A stretch of DNA of 64,000 bases from Synechococcus sp. PCC 6312 (GTDB lineage: Bacteria > Cyanobacteriota > Cyanobacteriia > Thermosynechococcales > Thermosynechococcaceae). The translations under genes were made by a program, and so were the position numbers. This document shows, in pieces, positions 8,967 to 18,291 of the stretch. Below the pieces are notes generated by a model. That model was not told where the DNA came from and searched no databases. It saw only the letters and a program-made list of their open reading frames with translations. The stretch lies in NCBI RefSeq assembly GCF_000316685.1, contig NC_019680.1, positions 1,985,501-2,049,500 of the forward strand, in the 5' to 3' direction. How positions within the stretch are numbered: the stretch's first letter is position 1; the number at the start of each line of letters is the position of its first letter.

Positions 8967-9680
8967 TTACTCAGCGGTGGCCAATTCAGTGCTGCCTTGC
9001 ATTTTCCGGCGAGTCAAGGAATTAAACAACAACTGCCCAATGGCTTTGATTAGGTTGCCTTCGAGTTCTTGGAACAAGCGCATATTCATCCCAAAAGCAT
9101 CGTTAGCTTCTTCCACAATCCGAGTAATGGTGGCATCATCCAGGCCCAGGTCATCAAGGGTCTGGCGATAGTTTGCTTTAAAGGCTTTTTCATCGGTGAT
9201 GGTTTCAAAAGTGTAAAACGCAGTGCCGCCCTCGGTGAGGTTCATGGCCCGCTCTGCAATCCCTTTGAGAATTTGTCCTCCAGAGAGATCTCCCATATAG
9301 CGAGTATAGGAATGCGCAATCAAGAGTTCTGGAGCCGATTGAGCAATTTCATGAATCCGAGCCACATAGGCCTGGGTTGCCGGGGAGGGGCTGATTTGTT
9401 CGCGCCAGTTGGGGCCAAAGTAAAAGGCTAAGTCCCGTTCGAGGCTATGTTTCCGGTTGAGTTCGGGAAAATAGATTTTGCTGATGATCGGATCAGCTTG
9501 CAACCGCTGCATTTCCTCTTCAATGGCACTGTAAACAAAATACAAGGAGGCAACCAGCTTGCGGTAGGAGTTTTTTTCCACCGTCCCTTTGAGGAAGCAA
9601 CGGACAAAGCCCACGTTTTCCGCCATCGTGTGAGCCTTTTTGGTGCCTTCCCGAAGTTGCATTGCTAAATTGCTGCTCAT
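8967..9680 (-). CDS. ho1: Heme oxygenase (biliverdin-producing)
   Basis: Cleaves heme to biliverdin IX-alpha, Fe2+ and CO using ferredoxin electrons, the first step of phycobilin synthesis. The ATG at 9680 (MSSNLAMQLREGTKKAH) gives the family N-terminus and puts the proximal heme ligand at His17. The distal-helix motif GDLSGGQ is present. Length, 237 residues, matches cyanobacterial HO1. An in-frame ATG five codons earlier (9695) is possible but less likely. A terminator follows at 8883-8912, so the gene is probably monocistronic. Confidence 0.95.
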   Translation of the reverse strand: MSSNLAMQLREGTKKAHTMAENVGFVRCFLKGTVEKNSYRKLVASLYFVYSAIEEEMQRLQADPIISKIYFPELNRKHSLERDLAFYFGPNWREQISPSPATQAYVARIHEIAQSAPELLIAHSYTRYMGDLSGGQILKGIAERAMNLTEGGTAFYTFETITDEKAFKANYRQTLDDLGLDDATITRIVEEANDAFGMNMRLFQELEGNLIKAIGQLLFNSLTRRKMQGSTELATAE

Positions 9681-9863
9681 TGTTAACCGTTCCATTGATG
9701 CGTTAAGGTTTGCAAAAAATGTTTATATGGCTTTCAGCTTTGTAGCCCTAATGTCTAGCCTAAACCGAGATGTCAGTACCTTTTGTTAAAAATTTTTAAG
9801 TTCTCTCCGCTGGCATTACCCGACATTAATTAATTATTACTGCCCCATCCCCCTGCTTTAGCT

Positions 9864-10328
9864 ATGCTCCTGCACTCCCTTTCTCTGCGGTCTAACCCGA
9901 TGATTTTGACGCAAATGGAACTCCAGGCCCTCGCCCAATCTTGGGGAGAGAATCTACCCGCGGGAACAACAATTTTACTGAATGGAGATTTAGGCAGCGG
10001 CAAAACCACCTTTGTCCAAGGCCTGGGCCTGGGTCTAGGAATTAGCGACCCGATTGTCAGTCCCACCTTCACCCTAATCCAGGAATATTTTGAGGGACGT
10101 TTACCCCTTTATCACTTCGATCTCTATCGCCTGTCAGAACCGGAAATCCTGGCACTTCATCCTGAGTTGTACTGGCAGGGGGAGGACTTTCCCTTGGGTC
10201 TGGTGGCAATTGAGTGGCCAAAGACCTTAGCTCAGGTTTTCTTAATCCCTGGGCCAGTGATTGAGCTTCAGTTGACGGCTGTTGATGAAGGGCAGCGAGC
10301 ATTGGCCTGGCAAGTCATTAACGATTAA
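9864..10328 (+). CDS. tsaE: tRNA threonylcarbamoyladenosine biosynthesis ATPase TsaE
   Basis: A small P-loop ATPase that works with TsaB and TsaD to make t6A37 in tRNAs reading ANN codons. Walker A is GDLGSGKTT, followed by FVQGLGLGLGI and SPTFTLIQEY, and HFDLYRL is the conserved Walker B-like segment. Length is typical. The ATG at 9864 adds a 12-residue leader; the ATG at 9900 (MILTQMELQ) is a credible alternative start. It stands alone between divergent ho1 and the CHAT gene. Confidence 0.9.
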   Translation: MLLHSLSLRSNPMILTQMELQALAQSWGENLPAGTTILLNGDLGSGKTTFVQGLGLGLGISDPIVSPTFTLIQEYFEGRLPLYHFDLYRLSEPEILALHPELYWQGEDFPLGLVAIEWPKTLAQVFLIPGPVIELQLTAVDEGQRALAWQVIND

Positions 10329-10487
10329 AACTTTGACAAAGATTGTAGGCTGAAATCCTTGAGGATAGGAGGATCGGCGGACTGCACCACAGGTTTCCAA
10401 GCTTTAACCCCTAATCATGACGGGTTTTCATCAGGAGCATCCTTTAATATCAGTAGCAACAGTTAACTCTCAACTGGGGCAAGATTT

Positions 10488-11771
10488 ATGCTGGCAACCC
10501 TTTTTCGGCAATGGCGACTTCGCTTATACGGAGGTTTATTTGTCCTTGCTTTGAGTCTCATCCTTGGCCTGGCGGCATCCCCAGTCATCTCTAGTCAAGC
10601 AACCGCCCCAGCATCGGGACAAGACTATCGGCGAGGACTCAGTGCCGTTGATTTTGTCGCCCTAAAGGAAAATGGTTGGCGGCAGGAATATGCCAGCTAC
10701 TTTCAACGGAATATCCAAGGCAAAACCTACACTCCCCAATACATTCAGCGCACCTTGACCAGGATTCAACGGCAAAATGGTAGCCGGGCCGCTGTCCTCC
10801 ACCTCTTTATCCATGAAAATGAATTTGCCTTGTTAGTCAGCACTTGGGCCTCTCCCCCGATCCTCATCACCCAGCCCGCTGTCTCTCAGGTAGAAATGAA
10901 TCAGGTCATGAATACCTTTCGCCGGAATGTTTCTGACCCGCGGACCCAATTCACCAGAGCCTATCTCAGCAGTGGACAAACACTCTATGACTGGTGGATT
11001 AAGCCTCTGGAAGCTCAACTGGCTAAAGACCAAGTGGATACCCTGTTGTTCTGTGTCGGGCCTGGTTTACGCTCCTTACCTTGGGCAGCTTTATTTGATG
11101 GCAAAAAGTTTCTGATTGAGCGATTTAACATGAGTCTGATTCCTGGTTTTGACTTAACGGATGTTCGCTATAAGTCCTTAAAAAATAGCCAAGTTTTGGC
11201 GATGGGAGCTTCTGAGTTTCTCAACTTCTCGCCTCTCCCCAATGTCCCAGCCGAACTCAAAACCATTCAAGACCTCTGGGGTGGCCCAACCCTAATAAAT
11301 CAGGACTTTACCGTTAAAAATCTGCGTCAAGAACGACAGAGGCGCGGCTATCCCATTGTGCATCTAGCAACCCATGCCATGTTTCAACCCGGAAAGGTGA
11401 ACAACTCCTTTATTCAACTTTGGCAAGAGGATTCTGTCCGCCTGAACCAACTGCCCAGCTTAGATCTCGGCCGGCCGCCTGCGGAACTATTGGTTCTGAG
11501 TGCCTGTCAAACTGCTTTAGGCGATGAACAAGCCGAACTCGGATTTGCGGGGCTTGCGCTACAGGCCGGGGTGAAATCAGCCCTAGGGAGCTTATGGCAA
11601 GTCAGTGACCAGGCCACCTTTGAACTGATGAAAGCCTTCTACGCAGATTTAAAAAACGCCCCCTACAAAGCCTTAGCTCTGCGTCATGCCCAACAAAAAC
11701 TCCAGCAAAATCCGGAATTTCAAGCTCCATACTATTGGGCTGGCTTTACGATGATTGGTAGCCCTTGGTGA
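10488..11771 (+). CDS. Exported or membrane-anchored CHAT-domain (caspase-like) protein
   Basis: A 427-residue protein. Residues 10-35 are a basic stretch plus hydrophobic segment (YGGLFVLALSLILGLAASPVISS), read as a signal peptide or anchor. The CHAT peptidase domain fills the C-terminal half. His296 in HLATHA and Cys340 in LSACQTALG form the expected His-Cys dyad, and an SLW and PYYWAGF ending is also typical. CHAT proteases are clan CD relatives of separase and caspases. Here no TPR repeats or gasdermin partner are seen, and the next gene (ndhM) looks unrelated. The target is unknown. Export of a CHAT domain is unusual but recurrent in cyanobacteria. Confidence 0.8.
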   Translation: MLATLFRQWRLRLYGGLFVLALSLILGLAASPVISSQATAPASGQDYRRGLSAVDFVALKENGWRQEYASYFQRNIQGKTYTPQYIQRTLTRIQRQNGSRAAVLHLFIHENEFALLVSTWASPPILITQPAVSQVEMNQVMNTFRRNVSDPRTQFTRAYLSSGQTLYDWWIKPLEAQLAKDQVDTLLFCVGPGLRSLPWAALFDGKKFLIERFNMSLIPGFDLTDVRYKSLKNSQVLAMGASEFLNFSPLPNVPAELKTIQDLWGGPTLINQDFTVKNLRQERQRRGYPIVHLATHAMFQPGKVNNSFIQLWQEDSVRLNQLPSLDLGRPPAELLVLSACQTALGDEQAELGFAGLALQAGVKSALGSLWQVSDQATFELMKAFYADLKNAPYKALALRHAQQKLQQNPEFQAPYYWAGFTMIGSPW

Positions 11772-11866
11772 TTTCTATGGATAACCTAAAAAACATAGAT
11801 ATGATCCCCATAACGGCCCATGCTAAAATCGCACATACAATTCCCTTGGAATGGATCATTAGCCCT

Positions 11867-12202
11867 ATGCTCCTGAAGTCAACCACCCGCCATATCCATA
11901 TCTATGCTGCAACCGTCAATGAGGGGGAACTTACACCAGCTACGGATAGTCTCACCCTCAATATTGATCCTGACAATGAACTGACTTGGAACCCCGAGGC
12001 CATTGCCCAAGTTGAGCAAAAATTTAGTGAATTGGTTGCCAGCTACAAAGGGGAAGACTTAATCGAATACAACATCCGCCGGATTGGCTCTGATTTGGAG
12101 CACTTTATTCGCAACCTCTTACTCAAGGGCGAAATTAGCTACAACCTCAACTCTCGAGTCCAGAACTACAGCATGGGATTACCTCGCTTAGCCGAAAGCT
12201 AA
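11867..12202 (+). CDS. ndhM: NDH-1 subunit NdhM
   Basis: A 111-residue subunit of the cyanobacterial NDH-1 complex, found only in oxygenic phototrophs. It is recognised from [13 protein letters not shown], the central [11 protein letters not shown] and the ending [37 protein letters not shown]. The open frame extends upstream to 11765, but the ATG at 11867 gives the family start. The extra upstream residues have no counterpart that I know. The upstream frame overlaps the CHAT stop, so co-transcription is possible. Confidence 0.92.
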   Translation: [111 protein letters not shown]

Positions 12203-12353
12203 TTCCAGCCTTGATGTCAGGCTAGGCTTCTCCAGACTGCATCAAACCCCAACTGCCCTGGTATTATCCGTAGCAATGGTGTTAGTGACTTACTATTAAC
12301 TCGGTTAGGTTCATTAATACCTTAAACGTTTCAAGACTCTCAGGAAATTGCTT

Positions 12354-12716
12354 ATGTTGCGCTTAGTGCTCATGACCAGTCCCACGCTGTTAGTGTCGGC
12401 TTTTAGTCTTTTGGCCTCTGTTAAACCGGCATTAGCACAAACCGCCATTACTATCCCTGTCCCGTCCCCTGAGAACCAGATTTGTATCCCCAGTCCCCAC
12501 AGCAAATTTCAGCTTGTTTGTACCCGCGCCAACCAGGCCTCCGGCCCCGCAGTTGAGATGGCTAAAACTCGCACTACCGTGATTGACCCCAATGCCATCT
12601 TGGAATTTACAGAAGAGGAAAGCAATACTGCGGTGCAGCTTTTTGGGTGTGATTGTCCCCTCTGTTTGAATGCCTTACGGGCCCTGCGCAATCAACCCCC
12701 TCTGGCTCGGGGATAG
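12354..12716 (+). CDS. Secreted small cysteine-containing protein, unknown
   Basis: A 120-residue protein with a clear signal peptide (MLRLVLMTSPTLLVSAFSLLASVKPALA, cleavage after the second Ala of ALA). The mature part is mostly polar, with CIPSPHSKFQLVC near its start and a closing GCDCPLCLNALRAL motif near the C-terminus, suggesting two disulfides or a metal site. I do not recognise the family. The preferred start is the ATG at 12354, about 8 bases after AGGAAATT; an in-frame TTG lies two codons earlier. The next gene is another secreted protein, but 146 bases separate them. Confidence 0.65.
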   Translation: MLRLVLMTSPTLLVSAFSLLASVKPALAQTAITIPVPSPENQICIPSPHSKFQLVCTRANQASGPAVEMAKTRTTVIDPNAILEFTEEESNTAVQLFGCDCPLCLNALRALRNQPPLARG

Positions 12717-12862
12717 CCTTTATTCTTTTGAAAATAAAAATAAATTGATATTTGGGGTTCTTCGGCCAGAACTGAGAGCCGATTACGCTGCTGGCTCAGG
12801 AAACAAATGATTAGTGGGCTGGGTCGTTATCATAGTTTCACCCCCCAATTGTTGAACTCTCC

Positions 12863-13480
12863 ATGTCCATTTCTCGGCTGATCCCCCGTGGGTTTTACCA
12901 GGCCTGTCTGGGAGTAACCCTGACCACCCTGACAATTTTGACTAGCGCTACGTTCGCCCAGGCCCAAACCCGCCGGATTCAGATTAGCGATGATACAGAC
13001 ATTCAGGCCTTGTTTGATTTAGTCTATCGGCCGGGCCAAGATCCCCAACGCTTCCAACTCCAAGGCCCTGAAGAAAAAGAAGCCTATGCCCTGCTAACCA
13101 CCATCCTCCAAACGGGTACCGAAGTTTATCTGCGCTCCAGTCAGGATGGGAATTATGGCTCTTACAACGTGACCCAGGATGTTTTGGTCTTGCGCCCATC
13201 TGCGGTGGCCCATTGGGGTATCTTTTTGGAAACACTGCGTCATGAAGGGTGGCATATTGTCCAGGCCTGTTTTGCCGCGGGGCAAGGCGCGAATACCCTA
13301 ATTCCGGTGGGGCTACAAGTCAGTCGGCGCACTATACTGAATCTTCGCCAAAACCACAGCTATGCACCAGAAGAAATTCCCGTTGAAGCCGAAGCCTTTG
13401 AAGCGGAGAATTACCCTAATCTGACCCTCCAAGGCCTCCAAAAAGAATGTGGCCCTTGGTTAAGAGGTGAGGTCAAGTAA
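12863..13480 (+). CDS. Secreted protein with HExxH (putative zinc peptidase)
   Basis: A 205-residue protein. A signal peptide covers residues 1-35 (hydrophobic core LGVTLTTLTILTSATFAQAQ). The middle contains LETLRHEGWHIVQACF, a perfect HExxH zinc-peptidase core (HEGWH). A Glu-rich segment, EIPVEAEAFEAE, about 45 residues later could supply the third ligand, as in gluzincins. Cysteines flank the motif and the C-terminus. Similar short exported proteins of unknown function are common in cyanobacteria. Peptidase activity is inferred from the motif alone. Confidence 0.65.
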   Translation: MSISRLIPRGFYQACLGVTLTTLTILTSATFAQAQTRRIQISDDTDIQALFDLVYRPGQDPQRFQLQGPEEKEAYALLTTILQTGTEVYLRSSQDGNYGSYNVTQDVLVLRPSAVAHWGIFLETLRHEGWHIVQACFAAGQGANTLIPVGLQVSRRTILNLRQNHSYAPEEIPVEAEAFEAENYPNLTLQGLQKECGPWLRGEVK

Positions 13481-13819
13481 ACTGCATCCGTGATTGAGGG
13501 GATATCGTGTTACCGATTTCAGGCTAGACAGGCACAAGTTAAAAAACAGTTGTTGACATAGTTTGCCCCAGAAAGATCGGTCAGCCTTCAAGATTCTCCC
13601 GCCTCTAGGGCAGTCTGTCTAACGCTATAGTTTTGGATAGTGACAATTTGTAGATGCTCTTCAACATTTAAGAGTTGACAGACCTGTCGAACGATTAAGA
13701 AAACTCTCCAAGTCCTAAGTAATATCAAGATTTATGGTTGATACTTGTCCGTTAACCCAGATATAGGGTCTATGGGGCAAAATCACAACAGCTTCAATCC
13801 TCATTGAGATATCAATCCT
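13481..13819. other. Intergenic region without recognisable gene
   Basis: I see no convincing coding frame, tRNA or terminator in these 339 bases. Two TTGACA-like hexamers occur (around 13553 and 13674), but neither has a good -10 at proper spacing. A 95-codon frame on the minus strand runs mostly antisense to the adh start and was not accepted. Confidence 0.5.
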
Positions 13820-14821
13820 ATGATCCAGGCCTATGCAGCCCATGAACCCGGTGGTCAACTTCAGCCCTTTAGCTATGATCCCGGCCCATTGCCCCCAGAC
13901 GCGGTCGAAATTGCCGTGGACTATTGCGGCCTCTGTCATAGTGATCTGAGCATGATCAACAACGAGTGGGGCATCAGCCAATACCCGCTTGTACCCGGCC
14001 ATGAGGTAGTGGGGAAAATTGCGGTCATCGGGGATAATGTCACAACGTTACAAGTGGGGCAATCGGTTGGCCTGGGTTGGTTTTCCCATTCCTGTTTGCA
14101 TTGTCAATGGTGTATGTCCGGGAATCATAATCTTTGTCAAACCGCTGAACAAACCATCGTGGGCCGGTATGGGGGCTTTGCGGATCGGGTGCGGGCCCAT
14201 CAAGAGTGGGTGACGGTTTTGCCTGAGGGCCTGGATGCGGCTAAAGTCGGCCCCCTATTTTGTGGCGGGATTACAGTGTTTAATCCGATTGTCCAGTTTG
14301 ATGTTCAACCCACAGATTCCGTTGGCGTGATTGGCATTGGCGGCCTGGGTCACATGGCGTTGCAGTTTCTCCGGGCCTGGGGCTGTGAGGTGACGGCATT
14401 TTCCAGTAATCCCGATAAAACAGAAGAGTTGCAAAGCCTAGGAGCTAATCATGTGGTTAACTCTCGGAATGCGGATGCCCTAGAGGCAGTGGCCAATTCC
14501 TTTGATTTAATTATTTCCACCGTCAATGCTGATCTCGATTGGAGTGCCTATATCAACGCGCTGCGCCCCAAAGGACGATTACATTTTGTTGGGGTTGCTC
14601 CAAATCCAGTGTCCTCCCATGTGTTTCCCCTGATTGTTGGGCAGAAGTCTATCTCTGGCAGTCCCTTAGGGAGTCCAACCACCGTTGCCAAGATGCTAGA
14701 TTTTGCCGCCCGCCATGACATTGCTCCGGTGACAGAGTATTTTTCCTTGGCACAAGTGAATGAAGCCATTGCCCATTTAGAAGCAGGTAAGGCGCGTTAT
14801 CGGGTTGTTCTTCGGCATTAA
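13820..14821 (+). CDS. Zinc- and NADP-dependent alcohol dehydrogenase (CAD/YahK type)
   Basis: A 333-residue MDR of the cinnamyl-alcohol-dehydrogenase branch. Catalytic zinc ligands are Cys36 and His60-Glu61 (CGLCHSD and GHEVVG), with a downstream Cys. The four-cysteine structural zinc site is CLHCQWCMSGNHNLC. The Rossmann loop is GIGGLGHMALQ. Such enzymes reduce a broad range of aldehydes with NADPH; slr1192 of Synechocystis is a studied cyanobacterial relative. It begins at ATG 13820 and ends 128 bases before the next gene. Confidence 0.88.
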   Translation: MIQAYAAHEPGGQLQPFSYDPGPLPPDAVEIAVDYCGLCHSDLSMINNEWGISQYPLVPGHEVVGKIAVIGDNVTTLQVGQSVGLGWFSHSCLHCQWCMSGNHNLCQTAEQTIVGRYGGFADRVRAHQEWVTVLPEGLDAAKVGPLFCGGITVFNPIVQFDVQPTDSVGVIGIGGLGHMALQFLRAWGCEVTAFSSNPDKTEELQSLGANHVVNSRNADALEAVANSFDLIISTVNADLDWSAYINALRPKGRLHFVGVAPNPVSSHVFPLIVGQKSISGSPLGSPTTVAKMLDFAARHDIAPVTEYFSLAQVNEAIAHLEAGKARYRVVLRH

Positions 14822-14949
14822 GTCGGCATTAAAACAATTTGAGCTAAGGGAACTCAGGGCAAGGAAAGCCGTCAAAAAAACTATTCTTAACCTGCTGTTA
14901 GCCTTCCAAACAGGTTATAAATGGGTTCCTACTTCTCATCCTTGGAGCG

Positions 14950-17058
14950 ATGATCATGGCAGAATTTGCCCCCTATGTGGATATTGCCCTATGGCCAACT
15001 CCCAATTTAGGGGATATTGCCCGCCAAACGGGGGTAAAAAGTTTTAACCTGGCGTTTATTACGGCGGAAGATGGTAATTTAGCCCGGGGGGCCTGGGGTG
15101 GCTATGGGGCCTATAGTGTCAACCAGAGCTTTTTCAAGTCACAAATTAACGCCCTCCGGGCCATTGGTGGGGATGTCATTCTTTCCTTTGGGGGAGCCTT
15201 TGGGCGGGAACTTGCGGAAGTTGCCAAGACTGTTACAGAAGCAAAAAATGCCTATCGTCAAGTCATTGATGCCTATGGAGTCACCCGCCTAGATTTTGAC
15301 ATTGAAGGGGCCGCCGTTGCCGATCCTGTCTCGATTGCTCGCCGGAGTCAGGCCCTAGCTGAACTTCAAAAAGAGTATGCAGCAAAGGGAATTAATCTTG
15401 ATATTCGCCTTACCTTACCTGTACTCCCCAGTGGCCTTACCCCTGATGGCTTAAATGTGGTGCGCTCTGCTCTCCAGGCCGGGGTGAATTTGAACTTGAT
15501 CAACATCATGGCCATGAACTTTGGGGCCAATGAAGCACCCCCCAGCCAAGGAACAATGGGCGACTACACCATCAAAGCAGCCAGAAGTACTCAGGCCCAG
15601 GTAAAATCCCTCTATGCCAGTGTGGGAATATCCCTAACCAATGCCCAGGCCTGGGGCAAAATTGGCCTCACTCCAATGATTGGCCGCAATGACATCGCCA
15701 CAGAAGTGTTTACCCAGGCCGATGCCCTCAAGGTCTTTAATTTTGCCGAGTCGGTGGGCATTGGGATGATGTCCATGTGGTCAATCGGCCGTGACCAGGC
15801 TCCAGCCAATGGCAACTTTAATTCTCCTGCCACCTACAATCACAGTTCAATTAACCAAACTCCTTGGGAATTTGCCAAACTCTTTGCCCCCTATGATGGA
15901 GTTCCGGGAACTGGCACACCTTGGCAGCCACCCACGGATCCGATAGACCCGATTACACCCCCCCCGATCAACCCCAATCCAGCCAAGGCCAACGTGAATT
16001 TTACGGGGACAGGGTGGGGGACTGGATTTACGGCTGAAGTGACACTGATGAACTCAGGTGTAGCGGGTACAGGTTGGGAGTTTGTTTTTCGGACTTATCA
16101 CCGGATCACCAGTCTTTGGAATGGCAAATACACGGAAACAACTTTAACAGGTGGCCTCTATGAATATCGGGTTACCCATGAGTCTTGGAATGGGCAGTTA
16201 GCGGCTAATAGCAAAGTTAGCTTTGGGTTTGGCGCAACGGCTGCGAGTCATGATCCAGTCCAAGTGGTGCAGAATAATGATTTTCAGTTGATTAGCCTCA
16301 AGGTGGGGGCAACGGTTTTGATTGGCCCTGGTTCAAGCCCTCTGACCCTAATGGGTACATCTGGGAATGACACACTCATCGGCGGGCCAGGCAATAATTA
16401 TCTGGATGGACGGGTGGGTGCAGATCGGCTGATTGGGGGCCTGGGTGATGATACTTATGTGGTCGATAACGTTGGGGATGTTGTGGTTGAAGCGGTAAAT
16501 GCTGGAGTTGATACCGTCCGCGGGACAATTTCCTACTCGCTCTCAGCCAATGTCGAAAATCTAATTCTCACTGGGTCGGCCAATATCAACGGGACAGGCA
16601 ATAGTTTAGCTAATACGATTACGGGCAATGTAGGCAACAATACTCTCAATGGAGGCCTTAGTGCGGATCGGCTGATTGGGGGCGCAGGTAACGATACGCT
16701 CATTGGCGGGCCAGGCAATGATCTGCTTATGGGTGGCCCAGGCCATGATTACTTTCGGTTTAATAGCCGGACAGAGGGTATGGACACGATCTCCGACTTC
16801 AGTAAAGGGATGGGCAACACGGATAAGATCCAAGTCTTGGCATCTGGCTTTGGTGGGGGTTTAGGAGCAGGTATATTACCCAGTAATCGGTTTGTTTTAG
16901 GAACCGTAGCGACCAGTACAGCCCAACGCTTTATTTACAACCAGAGTACAGGAGCCTTATTCTTTGATCCCGATGGATTAGGGGGAACCGCGGCGACTCA
17001 AATTGCTACTTTGACTAATAAGCTATCTTTGACTGCCAGCGACATTATTGTGATTTAG
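14950..17058 (+). CDS. GH18 chitinase-like protein with CBM2-type module and RTX repeats
   Basis: A 702-residue modular extracellular protein. Residues 1-310 or so form a GH18 TIM barrel; the catalytic strand reads RLDFDIEG (Asp115, Asp117, Glu119) and SFGGAFG is the second conserved strand. A Pro-rich linker leads to a module at about 342-440 with ANVNFTGTGWGTGFTAEVTLMNSG and spaced tryptophans, like CBM2 carbohydrate-binding domains. RTX-type GGxGxDxL nonapeptides follow (around 465-500 and 560-600: LIGGLGDDTY, LIGGAGNDTLIGGPGNDLL), then a C-terminal secretion-like domain. No signal peptide is visible, so type I secretion and calcium-driven folding outside the cell are expected. Chitinase specificity is inferred. 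Confidence 0.85.
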   Translation: MIMAEFAPYVDIALWPTPNLGDIARQTGVKSFNLAFITAEDGNLARGAWGGYGAYSVNQSFFKSQINALRAIGGDVILSFGGAFGRELAEVAKTVTEAKNAYRQVIDAYGVTRLDFDIEGAAVADPVSIARRSQALAELQKEYAAKGINLDIRLTLPVLPSGLTPDGLNVVRSALQAGVNLNLINIMAMNFGANEAPPSQGTMGDYTIKAARSTQAQVKSLYASVGISLTNAQAWGKIGLTPMIGRNDIATEVFTQADALKVFNFAESVGIGMMSMWSIGRDQAPANGNFNSPATYNHSSINQTPWEFAKLFAPYDGVPGTGTPWQPPTDPIDPITPPPINPNPAKANVNFTGTGWGTGFTAEVTLMNSGVAGTGWEFVFRTYHRITSLWNGKYTETTLTGGLYEYRVTHESWNGQLAANSKVSFGFGATAASHDPVQVVQNNDFQLISLKVGATVLIGPGSSPLTLMGTSGNDTLIGGPGNNYLDGRVGADRLIGGLGDDTYVVDNVGDVVVEAVNAGVDTVRGTISYSLSANVENLILTGSANINGTGNSLANTITGNVGNNTLNGGLSADRLIGGAGNDTLIGGPGNDLLMGGPGHDYFRFNSRTEGMDTISDFSKGMGNTDKIQVLASGFGGGLGAGILPSNRFVLGTVATSTAQRFIYNQSTGALFFDPDGLGGTAATQIATLTNKLSLTASDIIVI

Positions 17059-17114
17059 CCTATTGCCAAAACTAGAGGGAAAAAGGCGATATCGGATTTA
17101 AGGCTTCAAGCAAA

Positions 17115-18068
17115 CTAGGCCCAAATCCATCCCAGGCCCAGCAACAGGCCACTCCAAAAATGGAGACTCACAGCAATAAATTTAGAGGATTGAATCATGC
17201 TGGGAGTGTCATGGTATCGCTGCACATACTGCCCCAGGTAGATCCCCCAGGGTAAACTTGCCAAAACTAACAACACGGTTACAGGAAACTGTCCCAGGCC
17301 CCACCCTAACACCGTTAAGCCAAATACCAAGCCAATCATAATTTGGGTAACGACCGCCCCAGTTTTTGTCCCGATCCGGACAATGGGTGAATATTTCCCC
17401 GCAGCTAAGTCATCCTCCACTTGATGAAAATGCGAGCAGAACAAAATTAACGTTGTTGTTAGGCCAATGATCATCCCTACCGGCCAGATTAGCGGAGTCC
17501 AGCTCTGGGCCTGGCTATAGTAGGCTGCCGCAACCGCAAGGGGGCCAAAGGTGACAAAACAGATCGGCTCTCCCAGGCCCAGATACCCCAATCGAAAGGG
17601 TGGCCCCTGATAGGTATATCCCAACCCACAGCAGAGGAGAACTAATCCAAAGACGACAAAATTCCCTTGGAGTACCGATAAAATTGCTAAAGAAACGAGT
17701 CCCAACCCCAAACAAAGATTAGCAATCCAAAAAATCAGGGTTTTGCGGCCCGTTAGGTTGACAATCGAATGATGTTTATTTTGATCAATCCCGGTCTCAG
17801 AATCAAAGACATCATTGGTTAAATTCAACCAGGCCAGGATCAGCACTGCCGCCCCTAAAAATGTCGCAAAAACAGGCCCGTTCAGGGTTTTCTCTAAGTG
17901 CCAGGCCAGGGCCGTACCCCCCCAAATCGGCATTACAGCCACACTATACATTGGCGGTTTGAGGGCGGCCCACCAAAGTTTGCGGGAGGGCGTTGGGGCT
18001 GGGGCCAAGGCAGGGGACGTTGCGGCTGAGTCTGATTCCGGCGACCAAGGCTGATTTGTGGAAGCCAT
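17115..18068 (-). CDS. menA: 1,4-dihydroxy-2-naphthoate phytyltransferase
   Basis: A UbiA-family membrane prenyltransferase that attaches the phytyl chain to the naphthoate ring in phylloquinone (vitamin K1, the photosystem I A1 acceptor) synthesis. The conserved aspartate motif is NLTNDVFDSETGIDQNKHHS. About eight hydrophobic segments follow, and a second motif sits around CSHFHQVEDDLAAGK. The start is taken at ATG 18068 (MASTNQPWS). The frame stays open to 18194, but that part has no family counterpart. It is divergent from menF, an arrangement also seen in other cyanobacteria, and the 223-bp gap should hold both promoters. Confidence 0.92.
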   Translation of the reverse strand: MASTNQPWSPESDSAATSPALAPAPTPSRKLWWAALKPPMYSVAVMPIWGGTALAWHLEKTLNGPVFATFLGAAVLILAWLNLTNDVFDSETGIDQNKHHSIVNLTGRKTLIFWIANLCLGLGLVSLAILSVLQGNFVVFGLVLLCCGLGYTYQGPPFRLGYLGLGEPICFVTFGPLAVAAAYYSQAQSWTPLIWPVGMIIGLTTTLILFCSHFHQVEDDLAAGKYSPIVRIGTKTGAVVTQIMIGLVFGLTVLGWGLGQFPVTVLLVLASLPWGIYLGQYVQRYHDTPSMIQSSKFIAVSLHFWSGLLLGLGWIWA

Positions 18069-18291
18069 CTGATAATCCCTTACCGTAGAAAGCCCTACAA
18101 TTTTACGATGGAGAGGTGAACCCTTCACGATCGGATAACAGCAGCCTGATTTCCTTGTCCTCATCGGTGACGATAGAGTAACGCTTCCAAACACCTAGAG
18201 ATGTTAAAGATAATGCCTACCAAGTTTCCTCGGACTTGCCCCTATTCCCGCTCGCGACCGACCCTTTGCATCTCCATATGGGTGACATGAT

